Below are positions 1-12,351 of a stretch of DNA of 64,000 nucleotides, piece after piece. Source of the stretch: Saccoglossus kowalevskii (lineage: Eukaryota; Hemichordata; Enteropneusta; Harrimaniidae). The position numbers and the translations under genes were made by a program. The stretch spans positions 318,830 through 382,829 of the forward strand of contig NW_003149267.1 of NCBI RefSeq assembly GCF_000003605.2. The letters run 5' to 3'. How positions within the stretch are numbered: position 1 is the first letter of the stretch; each line of letters opens with the position of its first letter. Below the pieces are notes generated by a model. It made no database searches. It was not told the origin of the DNA and saw nothing but the letters and a program-made list of their open reading frames with translations.

Positions 1-161
1 TCTCTTTAACGGTTAGTTAAAAACACTATGCCACGAAACATTAGTCTTTGTACTTCAAAATTGCTGTCAAAACACAATAGAAATTTTGGGAGCCATCCAA
101 GTACCCGCGACTTAGCCGAATCGCGACTTACCAAGGCGCGACTTAGCGAGGGGCCACTGTA
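1..161. mobile_element. Right end of a Tigger/pogo-like DNA transposon
   Basis: Read on the minus strand from position 159, the sequence begins CAGTGGCCCCTCGCTAAGTC, followed by repeated AAGTCGCG-type blocks down to about position 105. A CAGTnnnnCCTCG start next to TA (160-161) is the usual terminal inverted repeat and target duplication of pogo/Tigger elements of the IS630-Tc1-mariner superfamily. The element would extend left, out of the window. It abuts, and seems to have cut off, the 3' end of the gene relic to its right. The partner terminus is not visible, so the left limit is unknown. Confidence 0.5.
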
Positions 162-2957
162 ATTCTGGAGATCCAGTCAATTCAGAATCATGTTGTTTTT
201 GCATTTGTGCAAAGAAATCTGCTTTAGTGCCTTTTCTCATTTTAAATCCATGTGAAGCTTTCAGATCTATGTTGAACAAAGCAGGTGGATGGTCCATCCA
301 TTCATATTTGAATGCTTCATGTTTCTGGTCTGTGTCTTGTGAAAAACAGAGCATTCTTGTAACCACAGATTCATCTTGGTACATTTTCAACAAAGAACCT
401 TTTGATTTGGTTGACTTACTGTTTGTTGAATATGTTACAATGTTTGGTGGTTCAATTTTAGACAACATTTCTTCCTCTGCTTTTTACATAGCTTCAATTC
501 CGATTTTCTTTGCATTAACAACATCTGTGGACTTTGCTTTCATATCAGCATTAATACTGTTCTTCATTTTCATAGCAATGTTAAGTTCTTCAACAGATAA
601 ATTACTTGAATCACCATGATGACTGGAAGTTGAATGTTTCATATTCACCATTGATTTAAAGCTTTCAGAAACTTTTGTCATTACTGGAGCAGATTTGATG
701 TACTTCTAACATGCAGCAGGGTTCTGTGTTATTCTTTTTAGCAGGGAAGTCTTTCTCTCTTGTTGTTGTATGTCTGCTTCAGGGCAAGGTCACTCCATAC
801 CCCATTGAAGATTCCTTCTGTCCAATGGACTGTAAAATCCCCTTCCAGAAATCTCTGGTGTACCTCAGAAAATTTGTCAGACAATTGTGTCATTTCATGG
901 AGATATATAGGAAGGCATATCATATAATTTCGATGTCTAGAGCTCACAATGTATGGGAGCATATTCTGCATATATTACTTGATCGAATGTTGCAACTGTG
1001 CATTCCTGGCCCATTCTTGTTGTAAGACTGGTGAAATAATCCAGTGAAGTTTGAACAACCTCTGGATTCGTTGGAGACTCTGAGAATATTGGTCCATATC
1101 CAATAATCGTTCTAGCAGATTTCTTACCAATTAGTATCTCATAAAAGAAAGGAGTTCCATGTTGGGGGAGTGATTTCTCTAATATCATCTCCAAGTAACA
1201 ACTTCCCTGTTGGTAGTATTCGCAGCAGATACCGAACAATATCATCACTGCACAGATCTGTGCCAGTTTCTGGGGATAGGTCTGAATAGTGCAGTGGAAT
1301 GTCGGAAAGAGATCTTTCTTTTCTTCATGTGGCATTCTGCAGGATGAAAATCAACAGGATCATGGAGTGTTGTTTTCTGCCTTTTGGTGGAGGCACCACG
1401 GGGAGATCAGAACCATGTATCTCTCCAGTATACTGGTATACATTGTGTGTTTTTGCATGCAAAGTCTTGCCATCCTTTGTATTTTCATGAAAGTCTAAAT
1501 TATCAAATGCACAGTGCATGAAAACACCTCCACTTATATTAGAAGGGATAACAAATCCATCTCGTTCCACCTGCTCTTCAAATGAATCTGCTGTAGCAGC
1601 AACATATCGCTGAGCATCTGAATAACTTGTAGTATTACCAAATCTATTGAACACTGTTAGTAGCTCCTTACTTCTCGTTTGCCTTAATATGTGGAGTACA
1701 AGTCCTACATGCTTTGGTATTACAATGGAGGTGTTTGCTGCCATGACATCCTGTGCCAAATTAAGGACCTTCCTTTTTAGTTCATTTGTGAGTAGCACTC
1801 TACCATCTGTCCCAGTTGTTGCTTCTGCACTGCTTAACATTCATGCAAGGTGGTTGTATAACTCGGCTGGCACAATTTTGTAGGCTTGCTCATAGGAAAT
1901 GTTTTCAGATGTGGTAGATGACCTGACATCAACTTGTCGGCGTCTGTTACTATGCTCTTTTGCTTTAGACTTAATAGCTATCCTCATGTATTTGGCTGAT
2001 GTATAAGAGTCTGCCTTGACAGTTTGGATCTTTTGAATGCCTTCCTCGTCACTACTAGTATCAGACTCTGAAATCAGCTGTGCTTCATCAAGTTCTTGTT
2101 GTAACCTTGCTGTCATTGAACATAGTTCTTAATATGGGAAGCACATATTAGACTTGACATACCCTTTTGTGTCAACACGTGCACATCAGATCCAAAATTC
2201 TTCAAAATTCTCTGCTGCAGACTTTGACTTCTGTATGTATGTGCATTTTCTACACCATTTTCAGAAAGAATTTCACAATAACTATCTCTTAGTTGTGTCA
2301 TGTAGTATTCACCAACCTCAGTTAATTTTTGCATTATTTCTGAGATCAGCATTGGAAACGCTGCATCATGATCTGATTGCTGAACATTAACATTTTCGGT
2401 AATTCCTTTGCAACGCCTATTCATAAAATCATTCATACATGATTTATGGTATCTAAAGTCAGCTGTAATCATATCAGTGTGATATGTGCCACCATGACCG
2501 TGAATTTTTTGGAGAATTGTTTCGTCATTTAGTTCCTTTGTCTTCTGAAAAATTGAATTTTGACGCTGTTTAGTTGCAATTAACACAAGAGTATGTCTTC
2601 CTTTCGAATCTCGCTCTTTTTCACATAAGAAGCACAACACTTTATAATTTAGAGGAATATCTTTTCTTAGTGTTGTCTTGTACCCTGATGCTTCAGAAAG
2701 CATCACATCTTCAGATGCCTGATTGGATCTTTTGGCCGCAACCTCACAAATAGCTCTTTTATGAATATAGCTACTACGGCATGACCTGTGACACTTTGGG
2801 TTTTGTGAAAGAAACTGTTCATGCCACAATCTTTCAAAAACATCATCTTTTCTGTGAGTTTGTTCAATGGATCAGCTTTCTGGGTTAGGCATAGTATGCG
2901 TTTAACAAAATCAATGTTCTTGTTCAAAGACCGTTTCAGAGTGAATAATGGCTCCAT
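162..2957 (-). pseudogene. Broken member of an unnamed, probably multi-copy invertebrate gene family
   Basis: Consecutive minus-strand reading frames from 2957 to 162 look like pieces of one long protein. In order they carry a Cys/His-rich N-terminal part (CFLCEK near 2640, then FRYHKSC near 2440, a likely zinc-binding pattern); a central block around 1500-1800 with HVGLVLHILRQTRSKELL and FDNLDFHENTKDGKT; a block near 1080-1140 with IGYGPIFSESPT; a block near 760-940 with NYMICLPIYLHEMTQL and DFTVHW; and a C-terminal block with EAFKYEWMDHPPALF near 300. I recall large predicted proteins with these blocks from hemichordate, lancelet and cnidarian genomes, but know no name or function. The copy is broken in several places, and its 3' end runs into the transposon end at 161. 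Whether the family belongs to the host or travels with a mobile element is open. Confidence 0.55.
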
Positions 2958-5396
2958 AATTCTATATCACAAAAACAATGCCTAACCGGAAATAAACAAA
3001 TATGGATTAGTGAAATCAGAATGGTATGATGTGTTACAACTGTACATAATAATAATAATAATAATTGATTACACCATCACTAAGTTATGCACAATTTATT
3101 ATTCTAATTATTTAGCATGCATTTCACTTGTTTATAAACTTACTTCACTAGCCTACTAAGTAATTAGAAAGAATCTGTGATTGGAAAATACTAGTCTTTC
3201 CTGTACCAGTTACCTCAAAAGTAAATAAAACATTATTATAAAAATGCGTACAATATTTACTGCCTATTCACTGGGTTTTTTTTACAATTAGCTAAACAAG
3301 GTAGTACTCTGGCTAACACCAAAATACTCGATTAAAATACACGTGTTGTACACAAATCACATTCGCAACTGCGTAGCTTTGTTTCAATGGCAGTTTAGAA
3401 TAATTAATTAGCTAATTAGCATATTCATTGTAAAAAAAATCTAATAATTGACATGTACCTTACCGGTACATATTTGTTACCAATAGTAAATTTCATATGT
3501 TCACCTGAAGAACTTCCACAGATGTTGTAGTGTTAGGCCATGTTATCACACATTCGGCATAAAATCGTTCATAAAGTGAGTTATTCAAGCGATAGAAAAT
3601 CATGCACAGAAAAGTTGCGCAATGAGATCATGATTGCCAACATCACTTTTCATGAAGCTCAATGCATATAGAAACTGAAAGTAGGGTTGAAAAAAATATA
3701 GCAGCTGGTGTCAGGTTCAACCTTTTTTTGTGCACTTTTCAAGGTCTGGCTCCTTGACTAATTAAGCTTTGAGGTCAACAGATGCTGGCTCAACTGTTAC
3801 AATTGGCATTGGTGCCTAGTTTTATAAATTAACCGAACCACACAATCAATACTGTTATTGATATTATTAATTGGTATTATTAAATCTGTTTTCCATACCC
3901 AAGTCAATGTTACTAATCGATCCAACAACAAAAATGTTTGTTGGTGAAGGGTAAAATAAATAACATGAGATTATTACGAGGATACTGTAAAGTATGCACG
4001 AAGACAGTACATCATGGAAATGCCGAGATCCAAAATGTTTAGAACATATTTAGCGAACTTCTTTGTGTAGAGTCCAGGCAAAACCTGGGGCTGCCATGTT
4101 TTTTTGGAGGACGATTTCGCGTAATCGTTCTATATTTGGAATTCGCGTTTCCTAATATGGTAAAATGAAAATACCCAGTGCAAAATTACGGCATGCTGTA
4201 ACTTATGGCGTTGTGGTGAAAGATGTATAATACATATTATTCCATAATAAACATCCTGGTTTTTTAATAAATAAAGAACACGGACACTAATATATTTTTG
4301 TTGACACCTGAACTGAAAAATATCCACTTTGTTTCAGCGAAGTGACATTAACTGGTCTATTTAATGAACACATTGTTATTTATTGGAATGTATTTACATA
4401 AACAACTGCCCAATATATGAACAATATAGAATCTACATACAATATATTACCCAGTACATTAAGATCATTTTTAAAAATATCTATACAGTGCACTCCCACT
4501 ATATTTTCATAGGTACACAAAAAGTATTCTCGTTAATTCTGTTTCAAACAACTGCCCAATTTCGAATATTCAAAAATAGAAACATCAAAACCATTAATTA
4601 CATGCCCCAGTTTTAATTGTTGGTATCAGAGTGATGACGTAATCATCCGTATTTGTATCTGGTGTAATTGTCCATACGCACGTACCGACTCGTCTGTGTA
4701 AGAATATCACAATACTTGGCGAGTCAGATGAAAGGCTTATAACATGAGAATACCTTGAATGACCAGGAACGCTGGCTCTCAGTGTATCCTCGGGGCGGAC
4801 ATCCGGGTATTTTCACCGCCTGGCAACCTGCGGCGGTGTCAACAAAGGCCCAAAACTCACAGAAAACGGTACTTTGGTATGATTGTTGAGACTCCTCTGA
4901 ACAGTGTAACAAGATTAGCCCTACGTGTGTAACATATATAAATTTGGTTGTTCGGGATTACTTCAAAGTTGAGTTTGTGTTGTTTTCTCGAATTTTCACC
5001 GGCTCGACCGGCGTTCCACAGCAGCGCGCACAGAGCCCATAGAAATGCATGTACAGTAGTACGCGTCTTAGTAACGTGGAACGTCTCATGACGTAGCCCC
5101 GCCCCCGAGGATATCGACATTCACAAAAAACCTTGTATAGTCGCTGTACCTAACATGGACAAATAAATCTGGTTACATACACACGTAACAACAGTTAATT
5201 TATCAAAAAGAAAACATAAGATATCGGATTGATCACCAAATAGCGAACATATTGTATAAACACAATGTTTATTTCATATTTACACCTGACGAGTTTGTAC
5301 ATGCCAATCCTGGTATCCATGTACATTTGTTTACGTTATGTATTACACGTGTCAGTATTGCCACATACATTGTACATTTCCATATTTCCTACTTAC
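2958..5396. other. Non-coding stretch with short repeats
   Basis: No exon with splice sites or family resemblance is visible. It holds a TAA trinucleotide run near 3049-3065 and an interspersed repeat at about 4132-4232. Open frames here are short and show no coding signature. Confidence 0.5.
4132..4232. repeat. Interspersed repeat, copy 1 (partner at 33150-33253)
   Basis: About 100 bp (TATTTGGAATTCGCGTTTCC, then AAAATTACGGCATGCTGTAA, then TATGGCGTT) recur in the same orientation at 33150-33253 inside a RAVER intron, with scattered mismatches and small indels. No terminal structure was found, so the class is unknown. Confidence 0.65.
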
Positions 5397-5639
5397 TCTA
5401 ATGTCGGGTGATATGTCAGTCACATCAGTATTAGCAGCAATAACTTCCGGTGTCCCATATATGCCATACATGTTCCATGAGATCTCATCCAAACTGTAGT
5501 ACAACTTACATTCCTTGGTCCAACAATTGCAATAGTGACTGCCACTGCCCTGTGTGGCTATTTTATCAATAATGAATTCACGCATCAGGTCACGTTTAAA
5601 GGTATGGCATCGAGTCTCTCCAATCAGATACCCAGGGCT
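5397..5639 (-). CDS. Orphan exon of an unidentified protein
   Basis: A 243-bp minus-strand segment is open in one frame for 81 codons. It has an acceptor (ccttgactag) before 5639 and a good donor (gtaagt) after 5397, both in phase 0. It reads SPGYLIGETRCHTFKRDLMR, then a Cys-containing stretch (HYCNCWTKECKLYYSLDE), then ISWNMYGIYGTPEV. The four cysteines suggest an extracellular domain; I do not recognise it. It lies downstream, on the same strand, of the pentraxin-like exon at 6561-7142. That exon ends in phase 1, so the two cannot be joined directly: at least one more exon or a different gene is involved. It could be part of a multidomain extracellular protein or a relic. Confidence 0.4.
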
Positions 5640-5801
5640 CTAGTCAAGGGGAAATACATAACAATGAAGAAGTGCGTACATGTATAGCCCAAGAACAACA
5701 AATGCACGAACATATTCCATGCAAGAATACCTGTATGTTACATTTTTTATTCAATAACCTTACCATTGCTATTGTCGCATACGACTTGTTTACCACTTCC
5801 G

Positions 5802-6224
5802 TGTGACTGAGAATGTTCTAGAACCGTACTGTGTCTGGGTGGAATTTTTAGAAATTGGTTGAATAGGTAATAGAACACTGTAGGAGGCAATAGAAGGTAA
5901 TGGAACATTCTAGAAATTTGTAGTAAGTTCCAGACTCATTATGTATGCTGATGTAATAGTCTATTTATAGACAGTGTGGGTATATATAGGGGAGTTGTTC
6001 AGCACTGAGATCAGATTGGAGATCTCGTTGAATTGTATTGGAGTTTAAGTATCTAGTTATTGGAGTAGTGGTGTTTTATCGCGTTATTGTACTTGATGTT
6101 TGCAGAGTATAATAATACCAGTACCAGTTGAAACCTCATCTGTTGGCTCCGTGTTCGTGTTTTATCATCGCCGCCAGGGAAGTCTTTCTGTTACTGTTGC
6201 CATTTTGGTATTTGAACCATCACA
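5802..6224 (+). mobile_element. Possible solo LTR
   Basis: A 423-bp block begins TGTGACTG and ends CCATCACA, giving TGTGA/TCACA termini. It carries a TATA-like TATATATAGG near 5980 followed by a GC-richer stretch resembling an LTR transcription start region. No matching target duplication and no internal retroelement region or primer site was seen on either side. It is therefore at best an old solo LTR, probably of a Ty3/Gypsy-like element. Treated as a fossil. Confidence 0.3.
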
Positions 6225-6560
6225 CCTGTACTATACCAATTACGGTAATATTACGTTGCGTGTGACAGCTATATAGCTGCGGATATGCAATAGAACTAGA
6301 CTTCTTTGAGAAAATATGAAAACTGGTCAGCTTCAATCACACCATTCTGCATTCCAAGCGCCAAACTGCATTCTGACAATTATAAAACAGTGTGAAATAT
6401 ATGCGTGTTGTATTAGAATGATTATATATACTCTGAAACATTAATCTAACCTTTTTTTCAGTATCATACTAGTGGAAAATATGGTGCTAAACTACGGTAC
6501 ACCCTACCTGTGTCTGTATTCAGCGAAATGTCAATTAGAATATAGAAGTGGCTGACTTAC

Positions 6561-7142
6561 CACAAGGTGTAATAACATCATCTTCTAAAATGTCCAACAT
6601 ATCATATACAGTCAAATCATCAGTTGACCAATAGAAAAGATTTCCCTCTCCGTAACCACAAAACATGACATGGCTGATTTCAGTCAAGGTGAGTGATTTC
6701 CGCCAAAGGTTATAAGCTGTTAGCTCGCCGATAAACGACTTGTCAGTATCAAATCCACCACCACTCTGTCTCTGTCCAATGATGAGTACTCCACCGCCAG
6801 TAATGGTTATCCCAGTTTGAAAGCCTGCACAAGCTGCCAGGAACCATCGCGGCTTCTCCATGTCAGGCAAAAGTGATGCCAATTGCCGTCAATTAGCTCA
6901 TTGTGATTATAATAGCTGGAACCAACATTAGCTATAGTGAATCCTATCCCGAACAAATGAAGTTCATTATCGTGACCAGTTACTGCATAGGAGAGGATAG
7001 TCCACTCGCGTGCCAGTGTCAATTTCATCCACATGCACGCGCTTACAGCAGTAAAGGCTTGGTATAGGCACTGTCTCGGATATCACAGCTCTGGAGTTTT
7101 CACCATACTGCAGTTTATCCTCAAATAAGGAAATTGAAGATA
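6561..7142 (-). pseudogene. Pentraxin-domain exon with two frame changes
   Basis: A 582-bp minus-strand segment is bounded by an acceptor (tttgttacag) and a donor (gtaagt) and carries most of a pentraxin (LamG-like jelly roll) domain. The pentraxin signature HxCx[ST]Wx[ST] is present as HFCLTWRS near 6850. ACMWMK, GNWHH, ITITGGGVLIIGQ, GGGFD and SFIGELTAYNLW follow the family order, ending DDVITPCG. About 200 residues is the usual domain length. The reading frame changes near 7045 and again near 6830, where a short Y-x-D-G strand of the family is also missing; the second change restores the original frame. This may be a decaying gene, or two indel errors in the assembly. Pentraxin domains occur in secreted pattern-recognition proteins, neuronal pentraxins and adhesion receptors; which type this was cannot be told. 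Confidence 0.6.
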
Positions 7143-8330
7143 CTGTAACAAAGATTCGTGGATACATTAGATCAACCACAAGATTTGGTGTGGTTACAAT
7201 CTAAATTAAGTACGTAGTACATCTTCTACAAAAAAAAAATATCGTACATTTCAATGATATTAAGTGAGCGAAATGAAAACCATTGTTAGTCCCATAAGGG
7301 TTATTGAACAGTTGAACAATTATTTTTGTTCAGGATCACCAACAAGTTAGTCTGAAAGTGCTAATGTGATTTTAATTCATGTCTACTGAAGGTCAAAATG
7401 TGTTTTGTTATTAGAGTTATACCACTTTTGCTCACGTGACCCATTGTCGTCCCGTTGGTTTATTTTAGTAAATCCACAAATGTCTATTTGTCTTTATATT
7501 GTAAATTTGCCACACTTGCTTTTCAAATGCAAAGGATAACATAAATATTTTGTATTGTCTTAGCTACATATAACTGTGGTAAATCTTGTATCGACATTCC
7601 ACCGTGGCTGGGACTGAGCAGCTTTAGTCAAAGTGTAACGTCTAGAGATAGACGGAAGGTAGGGAAGATAGACTTCTTCATTAATTATTGAAAATATTAA
7701 CCAAGGTAGGTTTTTTCAACGACTGATCTATTGGATTTCTGGGAAAAACAGGTATTAGAAAGGTCATGTTAATATCAAGTGTTATGCGTAGAATTATTCA
7801 TAAGCAAATGACACAGCGTTCAATACATGTTTTATATTATGTAAATTTACACGTTCAGCGCTGTGTACTGGCAATGCAACTGAATTTTTCAGTTGTATCG
7901 TTTTTTATGGTATAAGTCAAAATCACTCACTTTAAAGCGTAGGTTTACAGATATAAATCTACATTTTATGGCCAGTCTTGTAAATTCTTCTCTGACTAGC
8001 GCCCTATATCTGAAAATACACACTTTCTCGTGTTCTTTCTATGGACTATGATAACTGAACTGTATAAGATTACCTACGAAGGCTACTGTGGAAGATAATT
8101 AAAGCAGTATTACAAGACAGCCCACAAAATAGCAATATTGATATAGTTCAAATTTGTGCGGTAAGAATGAAAAATACATCTGAAAACGTCCAGTTCCAGT
8201 TCGCAATCCTTCTCTGTGGGCTTTCTCCTACTTCGTTACCGTAATACTATTTTTTAATCTAGTCTTCACACCACGCATTAGGCATTCTACTACTTCGTTA
8301 CTGTCATACCATTTCATGTTCACTCAAATG

Positions 8331-8435
8331 ACAGTGGTCGTTGCGTCGCGTCCTGTTCGATAAGGGACTCATGGCGACGTATACAACGCGTGTAAACTAC
8401 ATTGTTTATTTACATGTTGCGCGATGACCACAGCC
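8331..8435 (+). mobile_element. Short MITE, family A copy 1
   Basis: Imperfect terminal inverted repeats (ACAGTGGTCGTTGCGTCGCG at the left, the complement of TGTGGTCATCGCGC at the right) flank a core with GACTCATGGCGACGTATACA and AACGCGTGTAAA. The same core lies in opposite orientation at 10518-10650. Confidence 0.6.
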
Positions 8436-8993
8436 CTTCAATAAAATAGGTCACATTTGTTCTCTGTGTAAAACAATTATTCCTTCGTTAAGAATGTGAC
8501 CACATCACGTGTATGACGTGTATGTGATAATAACGTTGTTCAAATCGCATCGATGACGAAACAGTCTGAGGTACTGACAAGAGTTGTTTCAGAAAATTCT
8601 TGTTCTTGTTTCGTAGACCATATATATATTATATTCTTTGAATGACTCAAGATTCTCAACTACTAGTATGTTGCGATGGTAACTGTTTTGTTAATATTTT
8701 CTGAAATATGTGACAATGAAATGTGAATAATTATATTTATTCTATGCCCTTTGACCTTGTCGGCATCAGAACATTAAAAACAACATTAAATAAAGTCTAA
8801 TTTATGTTAATTACATAGACGTCATAAATTTATTTAATAAGTTAAGTTAATTTATTCACAATTTATGTTGTGTTCAGTGGTTTACATGGAAGAAAACCTC
8901 GTTGGTTTATTAATTAAATTTCTATAATTATCCAGAAAAGAAAGTGCCAGTCGATCAATGTTACTCCGAGATACATTATAAAAAAAATTACCT

Positions 8994-9154
8994 AAAGCGG
9001 GGGAGTCGTCACCTACGCATGCGGCAGGTGGCCATAGTGTAACATTGTTTGCAAACAAGCGTCTACCCATGAGCCTTTGCGTTTTTAGCGTGTGTTGTTA
9101 TCGTCGCTTGGGACTCAATTCCCACGCGTGTGCAGGTGACGACCCTCCCGCTTT
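8994..9154 (+). mobile_element. Short MITE, family B copy 1
   Basis: A 161-bp element with about 30-bp terminal inverted repeats: AAAGCGGGGGAGTCGTCACC at the left, and at the right the complement of AAAGCGGGAGGGTCGTCACC. A second copy lies at 27181-27347 in opposite orientation. AT-rich TTA/TTAA flanks could be the target duplication but are not decisive. Confidence 0.7.
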
Positions 9155-10517
9155 TTAATAACAGCAAAAAAAAATCATAATCAAAAATAACAATGAAAAA
9201 TAAAGATATAAAAATAAATATATAGCGTATACCTACATCCGATTTTAATCAGATTGAGTATTATCGAGTTGTTACCAAGCAACGGTAATCGAAACATTTA
9301 GACCGTTGCCAAAAGAACATTTTAGTACAAAACACACAACAGCCATGTAACGGATATAAATGATATAGCGGAAACCGTCTTTACAGTCTAGTAAATACGC
9401 GACTTGCTTTTTGTGGGGCTACTTTGAAATATGTTCCCATGATTGACCAACCACACAACCGGATGTGTCACGTGACTGCAGTTAACATCCGTAAAACGTG
9501 TTATCACATCGCGCCGCGAGTTGATTTGTCAATGAATAAACCCTGGATACTTGACAAAATGTCAAACATTCTTAGGAAGGAAAACTCTAATATACACGTA
9601 CCAGTTTCAAAGTGTCTACAAAAAAAAAAAAAAAAACGAGCAAAATGTGTTCCAAATGGTAACCGCGTGAGTTTATTTTTCGGAAAGTACATAACCATAA
9701 ATCGAGTTTTGAACCAAACTTAGAATTTCTAAATTGTTGATACCATCACTGTTTACTATCACATTATTTTAATACTGCGTTGAACAGTAAGGAAGAAAGT
9801 TGTTCGAAAGACACCTGACATGATTCAAATAGTTTGCAGTTTCTGTATGCGTTTTCGACGGGTGGCGTGTGGAGTATGAGTGGAACATGTCGAACTCTTT
9901 GAAAATATATTGTTTCTATCTACCGAGTCTATCTGCTTATATAGACAATACTTGACTCAAGAGGGCGCTATTTCTCAAACTTCGCCCAAGTCAGGATTTA
10001 TAGTATTACACAGGAACACGTGTGACCTTCCTGTACGTGTCATTGGTTAATATTGAGATTATGAATGGTGAACGAAAAATTGCGTTTTGTTAGTGATATC
10101 TAAGAAAATAGCCTCATTTTGTTTACGTCACGTGCGACGCAATATGACATCCACAAACTTCAGAGCCAGTCATCAGAAATCATGTTTCAGTTATGTTTGT
10201 TTTCCAAACAGACAAGTGTGTACTTTTTTTATAAAAATGTGATGATAACTTATTCCATAGTTTAATTTCCTGGTAGTTATATGAAAATTAACCAAAGCGG
10301 GTTTTGTTTTTAGGTTGTTTTGAGAATCTAGTATTATGATTATGTTCAGTTATGAAAAAAACAAAACGATTTTTTTCAAATAAATTATTTCCAAGCTGAG
10401 AATACGAACTAAATCAAACCTTGTAGATTATTATAGAACTAGGCTTTACAAAGCATACCGAAAGTGTTTAGAGTAGCGGTCATTGCGCCGCGCATGCGCG
10501 AAATATAGAGCCTTTAT

Positions 10518-10650
10518 TTAAAGCGTGGTGGTCGTCGCGCAGCGCGTGTTCGAATTTCATGTAAATAAACAATGTATTTTACACGCGTTGTATACGTTGC
10601 TATGAGTCCCATATCGAACAGGACGCGACACGACGACTGCCGCCCTTTAA
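10518..10650 (-). mobile_element. Short MITE, family A copy 2
   Basis: Terminal inverted repeats TTTAAAGCGTGGTGGTCGTC and, at the right end, the complement of TTAAAGGGCGGCAGTCGTCG enclose the same core as 8331-8435 in inverse orientation. TTTAA at both ends suggests a TTAA-type target site. Confidence 0.65.
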
Positions 10651-12240
10651 CAAACAAGGAGCTTGTTGCGCAGAATAAGGCGTACAAAAGGGTATACTAC
10701 CTATGTAACTAGACATCGGAATTCTGCAAGGCGTTTTAATTAATTGTATTCAATATTTGATCATAGACCTTAAAAGACTTTTAAGGTCTATGCTTTGATA
10801 TGTAATATGTGTGACTGTTTTCTGTCAACAATGGTACGCCACCCTCGTTTGAAAAAAATACAGATATAGCGCCCTCATTGCCCAAAAATACTATATACGT
10901 ACATGTACATTGCTATCGCATCTGATGACATTTAAGAATATTTTGGCTTATTTGGGTCGTTTTTGTTTTGAGTTCTAAAACTTTGTGATATTAGCTTAAC
11001 AATGGTTTCAAGTGTTTTTAGAATTATGCAAAATAGTTTTAAAAAAAAAATAATGCCAACAATACTGTGAACTTATATACTCTTATATACAATAGACTTA
11101 TATAATTTTTCAAATCAAAAAATAGTTTCTGAGTTGTTAATTGAATTAAATTGCGATCAAACGGGGTGAACTCGAAGGTCATTTTTTCCCACGATCACTC
11201 TTCCATTTTCGCGAACACTGAACTATTTCGTTTTTTAGCCATTTTTTTTCATTTTTTTATTTCCGAAAAAACAAAAACAAAAAGACTTGCAAAAGTTATG
11301 ATATTCATACTCAATAAACAGAGAAATTAATTTTACTGTTAGTTTCTAAACCAAAATACCGATTGTGCTTGCCAATTTGTACTAGATTGGTAGGTTATCA
11401 GACAACTAATAAATTATTAGTTGTCTGAGGTTGGTTAACTGTTTTATTAAATCCTTTTCAAAATATCGTGGCAGTTTTTAAAACTGCATTACATATTTGC
11501 TAATGAAAAATCAACTGCAGAATATAAATTAAGGTTTCTTGGAGTAAGTTTGATTTCTAGTCAATGAACACTCCTGAGTTGGGAGGCTCTTGTCTGTCTT
11601 TTGAGGTCAGTTGCACTGTAGTTACTAGCGAGCGTGGATCTAGCCTCTGATCATGATTGACCCTCAATTGATTGAACCTCAGCCTCAGATTGGGAATCCA
11701 GCAAATAAAAAGCAAATAAATCGCTTGTTTAAATATTTTTTCCCCGTACTTTTTCTCAAGGTAATCCAATATCTGTTTTAGTTTGGGAAACAGCAAATAT
11801 AGTTTATAGTAACAAACTCCTGGGCCGTTATGTTTAAATGCGATTATTGCACCGTGACGGCTTGGTTTTTTTTCATATATATACATGTTTGCTGTTAGTG
11901 TCTCATTTTATATCCATCGTTTTACAGAATGGACCCTTTGGTGTTTGGACACCTCGTCGGTAGAAAAAAGTCAATGTTCTTTTCAATATCAAGCTCTGAC
12001 TAAATACGCTAGTCAAAATAGTTAGGTGAATATGTGAGAAACATAATTAAAATAAAAACGTAAGTTACTGTGTTCAAATAGCTAGCTAAGTTTTGTACAT
12101 TGCAAATATAAGATTTGCAGATTGCAAGGGTGTTACATTTCTGTTGCTCACACGTGTATGTTTGCTATTAAAATAATGTGAATAAATCAATTTGGTCAAA
12201 ATCCTCTTTAGGAAACGTTTCTGTTTACCAGATCTGCATA

Positions 12241-12351
12241 TCGTGTCACAATTTGCATGTCCAGCAACAGGTGGGCCTGTGATTGGTAAACTGAGCTAGG
12301 TCAAAGGGCATAAAGTGTGTTGCATTGCACCACGGGAGAATTAAATTCAAA
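12241..12351 (+). promoter_or_regulatory. Putative RAVER core promoter and 5' leader
   Basis: The region upstream of the RAVER start holds an octamer motif ATTTGCAT (12251-12258), an inverted CCAAT box (GATTGG near 12281) and AGGTCAAAGGGCA (12298-12310), one base from a DR1 nuclear-receptor site. AAAATGGCGGC at the start codon matches the YY1 consensus and also gives a good Kozak context. No TATA box is seen. These are motif matches only; use is inferred. Confidence 0.45.

Larger units (their letters stand above)
7143..12240. other. Gene-free stretch with MITEs
   Basis: No exon recognised. It contains two inverted-repeat element families (8331-8435 with 10518-10650, and 8994-9154). Open frames such as the one at 9424-9723 lack splice context or family resemblance, and that one runs through a poly-A tract. 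Confidence 0.5.

Noticed and set aside
4857-5120. 87-codon minus-strand frame in a GC-richer patch
   Set aside because: No recognisable motif, splice signal or repeat support; probably chance.
5802-6224. A full-length LTR retroelement around the LTR-like block
   Set aside because: No internal coding region, no second LTR and no target duplication were seen; only a possible solo LTR is listed.
9424-9723. 99-codon plus-strand open frame
   Set aside because: Contains a poly-A-coded Lys run, no splice context and no family resemblance.
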